Positions 1 through 11,689 of a DNA stretch of 64,000 nt are shown here, piece by piece; the stretch's first letter is position 1, and each line of letters starts with the position of its first letter. The position numbers and the translations under genes are program-made. The DNA is from Rallus limicola (taxonomy: Eukaryota; Chordata; Aves; Gruiformes; Rallidae): the NCBI GenBank assembly GCA_022605955.1, contig JAKCOZ010000001.1, forward strand, positions 99,666,211-99,730,210, given 5' to 3'. Under the pieces are notes generated by a model. The model worked only from the letters and a program-made list of their open reading frames with translations, was not told the origin of the DNA and ran no database searches.

Positions 1-34
1 TATCATGCTAAAAAGCTTTAAATTTTTAGCCTGA

Positions 35-1189
35 TGTTGTAGTTTTGCATGGTGGGATTTTGGTGGAGAGGGCAGAGCAAACATCAGCTGGCTCAAGGCT
101 GGACCCACTGTTGACCAAGGTCGACTCTACCAATGACGGTCACAGTGCCTCTGGGAATCACATTTAGGAGAAAAAAAACACAAGCAGCTGCTTTTTGCCA
201 CCAGAGAAGGGAGTGAGAAGATGTAAGGAACTGTGCAGGCACCAAGGTCAGGGAAGAAGCTTCTCCTCGAAGCTCCAGGCACTGGATAGAAAGATTTCCA
301 TGTAGCCCATGGAGAAGACCATGGTGGATCAGGTGTCCTCCTGCAGCCCATGAAAGATGATTGGAAGCAGAGGCCCTTTCTGCAGGCTGCGGACAGGCCC
401 CACACTGAATCAGGTAGAGATATACAGAAGATGCTGTGACCTGGTTTGGAGCAAGCCTCTGCCAGCACTTACAGCCCATGGAGTGAGACAGAGACAGAGA
501 CATGAGCAATAGAGAAGGAGACCCATGCCAGAGCAGGTTTGCTGGAGTGGAGGCTTGTGACCCTGTGGAGGACCAGGCTGCAGCAGCCTGAGCCTGAAAG
601 ACTGAGAGGCATTCTATGATTTATTACTGCCCACCATAGCAGTGACCCCCGCTGGGGCAGCTGGTGAAGAGCTGAAGCCCCATGGGAAAGGACTCACATT
701 GGAGAAGTTCATGGAGGACTGTCTCCCAGAGGTGGGACTCCATGCTGCAGCAGGGGAAGAGTGTGAAGAATGTGCCACCCCTCCCCTGGCTAAGAAAGAA
801 AATGACTCATGACCATCCCCATTCCCTGCCCCTCCCTGTGCCACAATGGAGGAGTGGGGTGGGGGTGGAAGAAGGGTGTGAAATCATGACTAAACTGAAG
901 TCTGCTAAGAAGGGGGATTTGGGGGGAGGTGCTTTAAGATCTGATCACATTTCTCATTCCCTGACTCTGGTGTCACTGGGTGTGCAGTGCAGTGTCATCA
1001 ATTAGAGAGTTTTCTTTCCTTTCTTCTGTGTTGAGTCTATTGTGCCTGTGACACTGATTGTGGAATGATCTCTCCCTGTCCTTATCTCAACATCTAAGCT
1101 TCTCCATATATATTTTCTCCCATGTCCAGCTGAAAATGGGAGTGATAGATCAGCTTTAGTGGGTGTTCAACCAGGGTCAAACCATCACA
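35..1189 (+). mobile_element. Full-length solo LTR, family A (ERVK-related avian LTR)
   Basis: An 1155-bp solo LTR with TG...CA ends: it opens TGTTGTAGTTTTGCATGG and closes GGGTCAAACCATCACA. The 5-bp flanks CCTGA (30-34) and CCTGG (1190-1194) fit a target-site duplication with one change. Orientation comes from the 3' part: 'ctccctgtccttatctcaac' near 1072-1091 and the 'ggtcaaaccatcaca' end correspond to the 'actgtcattatctcaaccc' and 'ggttaaaccaggaca' parts of the ERVK-like LTR at 24955-25536. The middle (about 300-760) carries degenerate 40-50 bp units built around 'agcccatggagaagaccatg...gagcagg'. Open frames inside are non-coding by-products. No internal retroviral region adjoins it, so it is a solo LTR. 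The family name used by repeat libraries cannot be given from reading alone. Confidence 0.8.
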
Positions 1190-1255
1190 CCTGGTTTCTT
1201 TGGGGGGAAAAGTCTATAATTAAAGTATATCTGTAGTTCTGGTTGCAAATCAGTC

Positions 1256-1608
1256 TGTCCTGGTTCCAGCCTGCTCAGAGTTCCCTTCTCCAAGCAGCCA
1301 GCACAGGGGAGCCGAGCTGGCCCGGGCTGTTTCCCACACCAGGTGACATCATGCCCTGTAAGAGCATGGTCGGGGAGGGGCGGGTTCTGCACGGCTCCAG
1401 GACAGTCTGAGGGCGGTCAGTCGGGCATCGGGTCTGTGCAAGGCTCTGTGTCATCACCCTGGGTGTGAATTCTGCCATGGGCTCTGTTCCTGTTCCCCTT
1501 TCGTGGTGCTGTGTTAGTACCTGACCTTATCCCAACCTACGGATCTCAATCTGTCCTCCCCAGGAGGGCGCAGGGTGCTCAGCTACTGCCTGGGGCTGAA
1601 CCACAACA
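1256..1608 (+). mobile_element. Short ERVK-like solo LTR
   Basis: A 353-bp element opening TGTCCTGGTTCCAGCCTG and closing GGGGCTGAACCACAACA. Both ends resemble the ERVK-like LTRs elsewhere in the window (TGTGCTGGTTTTGGCTGG... and ...GGGTTAAACCAGGACA). The middle has 'gtgacatcatgcc', matching 'gatgtcatgctc' upstream of the TATA region in related copies, and 'ttatcccaaccta' matching 'ttatctcaaccca'. It is more GC-rich than its surroundings. No clear target-site duplication was found: flanks TCAGTC and TGGACT do not match. No primer-binding site follows, so it is probably a solo LTR. It begins only 66 bp after the family A LTR ends. Confidence 0.65.
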
Positions 1609-1795
1609 TGGACTCTTTAAGTTACTTTTGACTGAGTTCGCAAACTTGACAGGAGAATGGAAGCATCAAGACCTCTTCTCTAAACTGGGCAGACGGTACG
1701 AACAGTGCCTGTTAGTCCTGCTAGGGAGAGGGAAAACACGACCTGAAGCTTATGCTGTACTAAAAACTGTGGAACACAGGGTCTCAGCTTTGTGA
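1609..1795 (+). other. Unrecognised coding-like open stretch abutting the LTR
   Basis: Directly after the LTR end there are about 61 open codons in one frame (residues GLFKLLLTEFANLTGEWKHQ at the start, ending ...VEHRVSAL and TGA). The composition is well mixed and protein-like rather than low-complexity. The frame continues backwards into LTR sequence, which cannot be native coding sequence, so any original 5' boundary is lost or replaced. I do not recognise the product. It may be a decayed exon, a retrocopy piece, or chance. Confidence 0.2.
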
Positions 1796-4700
1796 CTTTT
1801 TTTTTCTGGTTTAATCACTCGCAGAACTTTGTTTGTTTAACAAATTCTAGAGGCTTTGTTTATCTTTCGTGATTTCCTTTTTGAGAGAGTTGTGGTTCTT
1901 TGTTGGTGGGTGTTTTTCAGAAGCACTTGTAAATTATCATTGTCCGATGAATTACTGCAGTGAAAGGGCAGTCACAGTCCTCAGCAGAGTAGCACGCTCA
2001 CCATATGCTGGAAGAGAAGCGGTGCAGGTTTCTCTGCCTTGCTTTGCTCTGGTAGATTCTGCAAAATAAGGTAGCTAGTGCTACTCAGTGGCATTTTTTT
2101 TTACATTTTCTACTCTTCCAGTTGCCCCCATCTCAGGGTGCTGTTGTAGCATGTAACACAGCTCCGGTTTCCTTTAAAGGAAACCAAATCGTATTGGGAA
2201 AGGTGGACATCCAGATCAAGTGATGCATGTTTGGATGCTGTTCCAAACAAAGCTTGTTATATTTTATTACTGATAGTTGTGTGAAATGGCAGTTTAGTTT
2301 TTGAAGCAAGTAACCCATATCTTTTAAAAAAACCCGTCTGCTCCAAGTTCTGAGTTTCCCTCAGATTTCCCCTATAGTCAATGAAGATAATCAGCTCAAG
2401 ACACAGAAGGAACCTAGATAACCTGCTCCAAGTAAATCATTGCTCTAACTATCCAATTAACTTTGACAGCTCATTTTAGGAGATTTAGGTCTTTTCCTGC
2501 TTGTCTGACAATTGTACTGAGGATTTAGCAGGTATTTTATAAACCTCTGAGAATCTAGTAACAAGAAAAAAAATCTGTGCAAGGTATAATGGAATATATC
2601 TGAAAAGTATGGGGTTTGTGGGCTATTCCTCAGAGCTATGCAGTCATACTTCTAGTGCTACCGGGGATTGTGTTTAAACTGTGTGTCTGGGGTGGTGCTC
2701 TGAGAGATGATGAGGTGAGAAGTTGGCTTTTTGTTATCTCAGTCTACTGCTCTGCTGGTTATCAGTCTCCAGCTTCTTTGGAGAAAAAAGGTAACACAGG
2801 TACACGGAGTTATTTGCAGTTCCTGTCATATACTGGGGGAAGTAGTGTTTGGTAGCCAATTTTTGTGCTATCAGCAGTAGGCGGCTGTAGTGTGTGTTTG
2901 TACTGGTAACTTTCTAGTGAAATACTCGTTGCAAACAGGAGGAAAAATACAGTGGTTGTTTCTTTGTGTTTTCCTTATGTTCTAATACTTTCTAAACTAT
3001 TTTTTTCTTTAATAAAGTGTATTTAAAACTATAAATAAGTCTGAATTACACTGTATCCTTTCCTGTCTCTGGATGGGAACATCATCATGTCTAGCAGGGT
3101 TAATAGAAGCGAGCATAGTTCCTTACTTGCTGTGTGTGCAACGTGGTTTTACTCTCTTCAAAAGCAGCTTAGTTCCTATCCTGCTTGTAGGATCTAAGGC
3201 TGGAAATAGCACCAAGCCAAAGAATGTTTCTGGCTTCAGGGACTTCTCATGCAAGGTACTAGAGCTGTATAGGAGCACTGTGCTGCTGCTAGTTTTCTGG
3301 TTTGACATGTTCTGCCCTTGGCTCTGTGTGAGGATTCAGCATGGATCTGAGCTGTTCCTGGCATCTCTTCCAAAAGTTCCTTAAGGAGAGTGGGGAGTGT
3401 ATTGATGTATTTTGCCATTATAGTATAGTTTTTTGCTTTTTGACAGAAGCAAATGCTAGATAGAAGTGAAGAAAGCTGCAGAATCCTCATGTATGCTGAA
3501 AACCTGCTGTTATATCTGTAGGTGAAATGGCAGGTGATCCCTTCAAAGCAACATCTCTCTCTGGCCTTCTGCTGATCTGTTTGGGCTTTTTTTTAAAAAA
3601 AAAAAAAAAAAGTGGAGGAAAAAAACCAGTTCCTACCAAGTATAGATGAGCAATCTACAGTAGCAACCTGCAATGATTCGTTCTGTGCTCCCACAGGATT
3701 TGGCTACCATCAACAGATGCTTTCCACCAACATGCAGCTTCTTGTTTGGTAGGGAAGCTGGTAGTTGATAGAGCTGAGTGAGAACATCTGAGGAGAAATT
3801 AATAACATCCATGTCTGTATTAAAGAAAGGAGGAGGAAATAAAATGGAAAATTAATTAATTGAAAAACCCAGGAGATTAGGAAGGAGTAATGTGGAACCT
3901 GCCACCCTTTAGCCACAAAGGAGTTCAAAGGCCTCGAGAGAGGTCTAGCAGTGAAAAATAATTTTGGCCAAAAAGCAATGAACTACAATGTTAGGATTTC
4001 TGATAGGGTAGCCCAAGCTCTGTAAATTTTAGTAATCCTTATATGTATGAATGATATCTGCGGTCATCTTCATAGTGCTAGCAAGGATTTTGAAATAGGT
4101 TTTGGGTAAGTTAAGTACTTGCAGTCACAGTGCACCAGTGTTAGCAGCAATACTCACATCTGGATTTTTTTTTTTTTGGTGCTGTAGTTTTAATAGCTTT
4201 GAGATTAATGTTGACAATGTTCTTCTCATTGCCTGTCCCAAGTCCTACATATCATTGCACTATGTCAGAGTCCTAATATAGAATTTTTTATTTCCAGAAT
4301 AAGGAGTTAAAGGAAAAGGAATAGCCTGCACACTCATCAACAACCTAATAAAGTATTTTGTACAGAAGGAAGTGGTGGAAACAGTAAAAGACCTGTAGGA
4401 GTAAAGCTACATAAAAAGACTCAAATTTACCTCAAAGCACACTTTACTGGGGTGTGGATTTTCAGAAGAATATAAAATTAGCCTGTACAGCTGGCTTCTG
4501 GAGAAGCCTGCTTAGCTACAGAGCTCAATTCTAATGCACAGTAGAGGAGGGGAAGAGGACAAAGACCTCAAGCAGAGGGCCAGAAGAAGGATAAGCTGAT
4601 GAGAGAATATTGCTTTGAAGAAGTAGGTTAGCAAAAGGACATTGCCAACCTTTCAGTATGCTACAATTTTGCTGCGTTTCACACACTGCATGCAGATTGT

Positions 4701-5477
4701 ACTAAAGCCCTTACAGAAATAGAAGTATGCAGCATGTCCTGTATCTTGCACCCTTACACTTCTGAGAGAGAAGAGCGACTGAGGGTCATAGTCCTTGCTG
4801 GCATCAGCAGGTACAGCTTGCCTGGAGTCAGTGGAGCTGAACACCCACTCCTGGCAGCACTAGCTTGTCCTTGTAGATGTGTTTTTCATAGACGAATGAC
4901 AGCATTTCAAAGCGTTACCTTTGAGAATATACATTCAATAAAGATGATAATACAGTATGTAACATTCTGGATATGTTATCCACTCATCTCTGTTGTGTAG
5001 ATTATGTTTATCACCTGAGATGGAATAATATACTTAAGGCAAAGAAAACCATACTTTTTTTTTTTCTCCTCAGAAAATAATTTTCTAAATGCACTAGAAG
5101 AGGCTTGCTTTCCTTCTGGGTAGAATAAACTCCTTTTTTGTCTGAATGAACCATTTTCATCTTCCCATTACTGTGATTTCAGCTCTGCAGAAGCATGACT
5201 CCTGTGGATGGCAACAGGGATTATCTAGTGATTATTGCATAGAGGTGCATGCATAGAATATTTCAACACTATTATGTCAAGTGCAGATGCTGCAGAAGCA
5301 CAGCTTCTTGCCTTTTTTTTTTTTTTTTTCCCTCCTCCCTTTCCTTTCTTCAAGCTATTGTCTGCATTGGGCTTATTCCTGACTGAATCAAACGTAGATT
5401 GGGGGTGTGAAATAGTCACAGGGAATAAAATTGTAAAGTAACTAAGAGACAATCACCTTGAGTATCGATTGCTGGCT
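1796..5477. other. Unassigned AT-rich DNA
   Basis: No gene or recognisable transposon was seen across this stretch. It contains homopolymer runs (A-run near 3594-3611, T-runs near 4168 and 5311-5329) and only short, non-convincing open frames. It may include very old repeats too decayed to recognise by eye. Confidence 0.4.
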
Positions 5478-5534
5478 GCATACTGCACACTGTATGTGTG
5501 TGCAGTATGCCTTTGCATACTGCACACACATACA
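5478..5534. repeat. Three-armed inverted repeat (alternative hairpins)
   Basis: Arm 1 GCATACTGCACAC (5478-5490) is the exact reverse complement of 5498-5510, with a 7-nt loop. The segment 5491-5510 is in turn the exact reverse complement of 5515-5534 (20 bp) with the 4-nt loop CTTT. The middle arm can pair with either neighbour, but not both in full. A short CA-rich run follows (to about 5541). This may have arisen by template switching within a TG/CA microsatellite. Confidence 0.8.
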
Positions 5535-6007
5535 CACACACCCCCTGATGGTAAACATGTATGATTCTGGAATGTTTGGGGGTGCCCTGGATTTAGGGTA
5601 TAGGTATGTACATTTTTGTTTTGTTCTTGGAGATGGGGCCAGTAGGAGGAGAGAAGGGTGTTTTTGTGGGGTTGTTTGGGGCTTTTTTCACCTTTAAGTG
5701 TGTTCCTTCCTTTCGGCTCCTTCCCGGGAAAGCAAAGACCTGGAGACTTGGTTAGAGAATGACCTGCACATGTGCAGCAGGAGAGAAAGAGGCTTTTGCA
5801 AAAGGTGCTAGAGAGAATTTTTCCAGCTATTGCCTGGAAAACAGCCCCTCTGAGCTTGCTCACACTTTCTCCCATGCTGCTGTTCTGAATAAATATCACT
5901 GTGCTTATTTACAGATGTGTGGCACTATCTTAACCTTCGTCTCAGAGATGCTGCTGGCTAAAGCCTTCTTGGCAGCACAGGTAATGCTGATACATCTTGA
6001 GGATCGG
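5535..6007 (+). other. Unassigned stretch with a polyadenylation-like motif
   Basis: No gene was recognised. Around 5860-5915 the text 'ctgctgttctgaataaatatcactgtgc' contains an AATAAA hexamer and resembles the end of a retroviral LTR R region, so a decayed LTR tail on the + strand is possible. I found no paired LTR boundary. A 96-codon open frame (5762-6049) runs into the next LTR and is not a credible gene. Confidence 0.25.
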
Positions 6008-6589
6008 TGCTGTGGGTTAACCCGTCAGGCAGCTCAACCTGCTACGTAGCCCTTTACTCGCCCTTTACTCTGCCCCCCCTGCCCCCTTCCTTCCTCACTG
6101 GAGGGATGGGGGAGAGAAATAGAAATGGGGGGAGGAGGAACAAAAACACAACAAACCTACCTCATGGGCTGAGATAAAGACAGTTTAGGACAGAGAAGGA
6201 AGATAATAAAAGAATAAACAAATCAAGTGATGAACAGCACAGTTTCTCACTACCTGAAGTTGATGTTCTGCAAGACACTAAACTGCCCTGCCTCCTGGCA
6301 CACACCCACCCCTCCTTCCCCCTCTTCCCCCAGTTATATGCAGAACATGACATCATATGGTATGGAATATCTCGTTGGCCAGTTTGGGTCAGCAGTCTCC
6401 CAGCATCTGGGGCAACCCTGCCACCTTGTTGGCAGGCTACTATGAGAAGCTGGAAAGTTCCCTGACTGCTTGGCAACCACTAAAACCATCAGTGTGTTAT
6501 TGACATGATTCTCATCCTAAATCCAAAACACAGCACTACACCAGCTGCTAGGATGAAAATTAACCTCAATCCCTGCTGAAACCAGGACA
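6008..6589 (-). mobile_element. ERVK-like solo LTR, antisense
   Basis: About 582 bp, read on the minus strand. On the plus strand it begins TGCTGTGGGTTAACCC and ends CCCTGCTGAAACCAGGACA, the reverse complements of the ERVK-like LTR 3' and 5' ends. Internally 'atatgcagaacatgacatcatatgg' is the reverse complement of the TATA-region block seen in the 25-27 kb element. Flanks GATCGG and ATAGAA do not form a convincing duplication. No retroviral coding sequence adjoins either end. Confidence 0.75.
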
Positions 6590-8192
6590 ATAGAACAAAA
6601 CTCAATTTTGCATAACTAAGAAAGTAAGTACTGGGGGTGGGAAGGAGGGTGGGACAAGGTCCTTGAGTACCAGGGAGAAGAGGCAGAGGCTAGGAGAAAC
6701 TGTGAAATATGAGCAGCTGGAGTTATAGAGGCTATAGGTTGAGAATAAAGCAGAAAGGGGTTAGTAGTGATACCAGTTTGTAGATGGAGAAAAAAGGGGG
6801 AAAGAGATGATTGAAGCTTGAAATGGGGAAAGGGGCTTCCAAGAAGTGAGTTGTTTGGGTTGCACAGCATTTAGAGAGCAGGCTGATTTTTTTTTTCCTC
6901 CTTCTTCTGGGTAACTTTTCATCCTGGGTCCTGTGCTATGACTCTATAGGCGCTGAGATAAACTTCTGGTACAAGACCTGCACAAGTGATCATAATGAAC
7001 TGTGGATGTCTTCGAAATACTAAAAGAAACTTTGAGATTAACTGAAACGTCTGGATGACCATGGAGTCAGTAAAATAAAAGCCGTGCTCAGAGGGAATTC
7101 ATCAATAGATGCTGTAACACAGCATAGGTAATATACAAGACTTGAATGTCAAGATGAGTATTTATTTTACTCTCAAGAATATCAAAAGTCCCAAGATATA
7201 GTATCGGTGGGTTCACAGAGCTAAGAATGGAAAAGAACTCTTTTTCTTGCTTTCTCCAACATCTAGAGAATTAGGTGGGGTTTTTGTTGTTGGGTTTGTT
7301 TTTTTTTTCTAGTAGAGAAAGTGGGGTGTAAACAACAGGGCTGGATAAAATAATGTGCAAATAGAAATAGAACATAGAAATAAAAATAATCAAAATACAT
7401 ATTTCAGTAAAATAAATTTTTCCATTGGAGATCAAGTGATGGCAAACACTTATTAATGTCTTAATAATCAGAATTTATTAAAATTTCTTAATTTATCAAA
7501 TGCTCACTTTATTGTATACCAGGATAATTAAAATATTTGGTGTATACAGAAATATGTATACTTTTTGTTTTCTACTATATAGGATTTTTGACAAATTAGT
7601 ATTCTCTTAACATTGTGGTGTCTGCTAGTACAGTACCATGAAATTTATTTCATCAGATGATGAATACACAATGTGTTCAGATTATAAAAACTCTACTGTA
7701 CTGTCTCTTTAATTGTGCTGGGCAAGCTAAGAAAATCTGGAGCAATACGCTTTGATTTCAAATCAGGTAAGCTAGTCGAAACAATTAACTAACATCTGCA
7801 TCACAGTGAGGTCTGGCAGATAGAGATAGGCATTTGACTTAGAGTTGAGAAAAAATAAAAAAGCACGAAACTCCTATGCCATGCTGCCAAGTTTCAGATT
7901 AAGTCATAGCTCCTCTTAGCAATTTAACTTCTGGGAAGGTGGAGGGATCTGAGCAGATTTTCTTCTATCTTACCTGGCTTTGGCATTAAACAATGGATGT
8001 CTAAGTTTGAATGAGCCACGCTGGGTTCCTGTTATGGTCAGTGAACAAGTCTTCAAGGTGATGCTCATCTCAGCCTATGTTAGCATTCTCATCTGACATG
8101 AATCATGGCCACGGTACACATCCTGTGTGATCAAACTACAGATTTCTATGTATCAGCTAATGTATTGTCATGCAGATAGCTCCTAATTTACC
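6590..8192. other. Unassigned AT-rich DNA
   Basis: No gene, LINE or LTR structure was recognised. Sequence is AT-rich with short T-runs (6887-6897, 7290-7309). Open frames are short and lack coding character. Confidence 0.4.
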
Positions 8193-8828
8193 ACAGAATC
8201 ACAGATTGTGTTAGGCTGGAAGGGACCTTTAAAGGTCATCTAGTCCAATCCCCTGCAGTAAGCAGGGACACCTTTAGATTAGGTTGCTCAGAGTTTCATC
8301 AAGCCTGACCTTGAATGTCCCCAGGGATGGGGCCTCCACCACCTCTCTGGGCAGCATGTTCCAGTCCCTCACCACCCTCTTCTTAATGCCTACCCTGCTC
8401 TACTTTAAAACTATTGCCCCTCGTCCTATCACTTGTAAACAGTCCCTCACCAGCTTTTCTGTAGGTCCCTATCAGGTACTAGAAGGATGCTATTAGGTCT
8501 CCCCTGAGCCTTCTCTTCTCCAGACTGTCTTCATAGGAATGGTGCTTCAGCCCTCCGGTCATCCTCATGTCCCTCCTCTGGACCTGCTTCAAGAGGTTCA
8601 TGCTGTTCTTGTGCTGAGAGATCCAGAGCTGGACACAATAACCCAAGTGGGGTCTCACCAGAGCAGAATAGAGGGGCAGAATCACCTCTCTGGATCTTCT
8701 GGACACATTTCTTTTAGTGCAATACAGGATGCAATTGACTTTGTGGGCTGTGACTACACATCGTTGGCTCATGTCCAGCTTTTCATCCATCAGCACCCCC
8801 AAGTCTTTTTCTGTTGCATGGTCTAACC
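8193..8828 (-). mobile_element. CR1 LINE 3' fragment, antisense, with RT C-terminus remnant
   Basis: The plus strand starts 'ccacagaatcacagattgtg...ggaagggacctttaaaggtcatctagtcc', the reverse complement of the conserved CR1 3' end. On the minus strand an open frame (8802-8479) encodes the C-terminal region of the CR1 ORF2 reverse transcriptase, with recognisable motifs such as YSALVRPHLGY, QRRDMRM and [11 protein letters not shown]. The normal CR1 ORF2 is far longer, so this is a standard 5'-truncated insertion. The octamer tail is reduced to a trace. It is not expected to be active. Confidence 0.9.
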
Positions 8829-10039
8829 AAGCAACAGAACTGTGACTTATCTGATATTTGGCACCACATCAAAGCTGGAATAAAGACTGATAGTCCTAGG
8901 CTTATGATATTTCTTGTCTGCAAGTTATGATGGATAAATTGTGGACAAAAAAACCCAATAATTAACCACCACAAACCACCATCACCACCACCAAAAACCC
9001 ACCAAACTACACACAGAACCAACAACAAAGTGCATACATTACCACAGCAGATATAATAAGCTATAGTTTCAAAGTTATGCTGATGAAGTTGTAAGTGTCC
9101 CTAACACACAAACACTGTTGATTTGTACATGTACAGTAAACACTTGCATTTATAAAGTAAGCTTCCATAAATAGAAACACAGTGTTTGAATATGTAGAAG
9201 AAATGTATTTCAGTTTTGTTTAATTTTTTAATATATCAGTTTTCGAAGGTGGGGGGAAATGCCCTCTTAAACTCTATTGGAAATAATTGTGAAATTGTGA
9301 TCTGTTTAAGAACTGCCTGAAAAAAAGTAAATAGTGGGTTCAAGTACGTGTATCAAAGTAGTAAAATTTGTCAAGTGTTCCCCAGGGACTTGATCCCAAG
9401 CTATGTAAATCAGAGTTAAGAGTCTGTTTACTTCAGTAGGATAGAATTAGTCATTTGCATATTATCATCATTATTGCTTTGGAGGTGGGAGGGGGATGTA
9501 ATGTTAATGACATTCACAACTCATTATAAATTGAGAAGAGTTGGTAGTGCCATCTGAGAAGATGATAACAAAGAAACTAACAGAATTGTAAGCCAAGTTA
9601 CTTAAATGTAAGCTAAAATATACAAAGGAGACAGGAGATGAGAAATGTGCTGTGATTGATAGAAATGTGGTCTGGTAGTGGACAGTAAAGCTGGCAGAAT
9701 ACTGAAAATGCTAACTCTTAAATAATTATCCCCTAAGGAAATGTTAGCACTTGCAGTTGGTTAACTATTTGGATGGCTCAAACAAGTAACAGATGAGACA
9801 TGCATGTCTCATACTGTAGCCACAAAAACCCAGACTGTTTCCATATTGAGACTGCAGGTATCAATCGCAGAAGTGGTCTTTCTAGACTTCTGGTGTCCAG
9901 TAATACCTATCAATTAGTGGAAGAGGTTTGGATACAAGTCATGAAAAAACCTCGTAGAATTGAGAGAATTTCTCAACCGGGATTGAGTAATAAGGCCCAA
10001 TTCCATCAAAGTCCTTTGAGATCAGTAGCTCCCAGAACT
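8829..10039. other. Unassigned DNA
   Basis: A CCA-rich low-complexity patch lies at about 8948-9010 ('accaccacaaaccaccatc...'). A consensus POU octamer ATTTGCAT occurs at 9453-9460 in an AT-rich context. No gene was recognised. The last few hundred bases before the ERV1 remnant may contain earlier pol sequence too decayed to identify. Confidence 0.35.
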
Positions 10040-11116
10040 TACTGAGAAGCAATGCCACAGCCCAAAGAGTTCACTGTCCAGCCCATACAAGGGACAGTAC
10101 TGTGATCAAAAAAGAGAATGCCTGAGCTGATGCAGCAGCAAAAGGTATGGCTTGCCAACCTGTGGTAAAGTTTATAACAGTTGCTTCAGATGGGAGTTTA
10201 TGGCCTGACAGCAACCATACAAGAAAATTCTATCAATCAAATGTGAAAAATTAAGAAAAAGAACAGTTGAGAAGTTGCGAAGCAGTAGAAGATAAAGATA
10301 GAATATAGACAGTAGGGAAAAAAATATCTTAATGCAAAAATACCTGATGACTATAACCAGATGGTTCCATGCTAAAGCTCAAGGAAGAGTAGCAGCAGCG
10401 TTTAATTGAGTACAGCAAGTATGAGTGGCACCGGGTGTCCATGCAGCTACTAAAAGTATTCTTAATGCCTGTCTTACCTGTCAGAAATTCTCAAATATGA
10501 AACCCGGGTGTGAACTGGTAAGTCAGCCCTGGGCTTTTTTCCTGTTCCAAAGCTTGCAAGTAGACTATGCTGATATCCCTACCATATGCGGGTATAAACA
10601 TCATCTGGTGACTGTAGACCAATTATCAGGATGGGTGGAGGCTTTCTCAAGAAGAAAAACATGCACTGGGAAGATAATAAAATATCTCCTTAAAGAGATT
10701 ATTCGTAGGTATGGACTACCAGAATCTGTTGAATCAGATACAAGGATGCATTTCACAGCAGAAATAATCGACTTTATAAGAATTTAGGAATACTCTTAAA
10801 ATTACTCCTAAAATTTCTGCGTTCTCAAATTTAACTGTGGAATCTGGATCATGGTTACAAACGTTTGTTCTTGGGACCAAATTTAGTAAAGCCCTAGTAG
10901 AAAGGCCAACCATGTTCCACTCTTTTACTAAATGTTTTCTTCTCTCATTGGTAGTGAATTGCAAAAGGCCTTAGTAATGTTTCAGCAGCAATAGAAATTC
11001 TTGGCAATAATACTGCTGGTGTAATTACGGCATTACAAGAAGAGGTTTCACAACTCTCCAAAATGACACTGAAAAATAGAAAGGCATTAGATACTTTGTT
11101 AGCCTCACAAGGGGGA
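10040..11116 (+). pseudogene. ERV1/gammaretrovirus-like pol-env remnant, left part
   Basis: Decayed proviral interior. The clearest portion is an open frame at 10425-10787 resembling gammaretroviral integrase: a CLTC zinc-finger half, a core aspartate within LQVDYADIP, a VDQLSGWVEAF block, and a second aspartate in ESDTRMHF where the usual SDNG has lost N-G. It stops before the third catalytic glutamate. A large deletion then brings env transmembrane-subunit sequence (about 10970-11116) next to integrase. Upstream of 10425 traces of RNase H/integrase linker are interrupted by stops. The element cannot make functional protein. The env part ends exactly where an antisense LTR begins. Confidence 0.75.
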
Positions 11117-11684
11117 TGTTGTGGTTTAACCTAAGAGGGAGCTGAAAGAACCCCCACAGCCCTTCACTCACTCCTCGAGTGGGATGGAGAAGAGAATAAA
11201 AAAAAGCCAAAACTTGTGGGTTGTGATAAAAACAGTTGTATAGGGGAGAAAAGGAAAAGAATAACAATAAGGAGACAAAAACTATACAAAGCAAGCAATA
11301 CACAGTATGATTTCTCAGCAGCTGCTGACTGATGCCTAGCTAGTTCGTGAGCCATGGCTCTCCCCAGCCAAATCCTTCTTCCCCCCTCCCCCCAATCTTA
11401 TACACTGAGCAAGACACCATATGGAATATCCTATTTGCCTACTTAGGTCCACTGTGTGGGCTCTGCACTCTCCCAGCTTCTTTTGTACCTCCTGCAGAAG
11501 GCTCATGGCTTCTCATTGTCAGAGCCTGGGAAGATGGAAAGTCCTTGACTTAATTGTAAACACTACTTAGCAATGAGTAAAAAATTAGTGTATTGTCAGT
11601 GTTATTTTCATAATAAATCCAAAACACAGCAGTCTACCAGCTACTAGAAAGAAAATTAATTCTATCCCAGCCAAAACCAGAGCA
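11117..11684 (-). mobile_element. ERVK-like solo LTR inserted in the ERV1 env remnant, antisense
   Basis: A 568-bp LTR. The plus strand begins TGTTGTGGTTTAACC and ends CCCAGCCAAAACCAGAGCA, the reverse complements of the ERVK-like LTR ends. Flanks GGGGA (11112-11116) and GGAAA (11685-11689) differ only by two G/A transitions and fit an aged target-site duplication. The env transmembrane frame ends at the left flank and resumes immediately after the right flank, which pins the insertion point. Internally 'ttatacactgagcaagacaccatatgg' is the antisense of the TATA block. No retroviral genes accompany it. Confidence 0.85.
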
Positions 11685-11689
11685 GGAAA

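Noticed and set aside
5453..5899. A 148-codon minus-strand frame
   Set aside because: Includes the CA/TG hairpin region (Cys-Val runs) and has no domain. Judged a chance frame.
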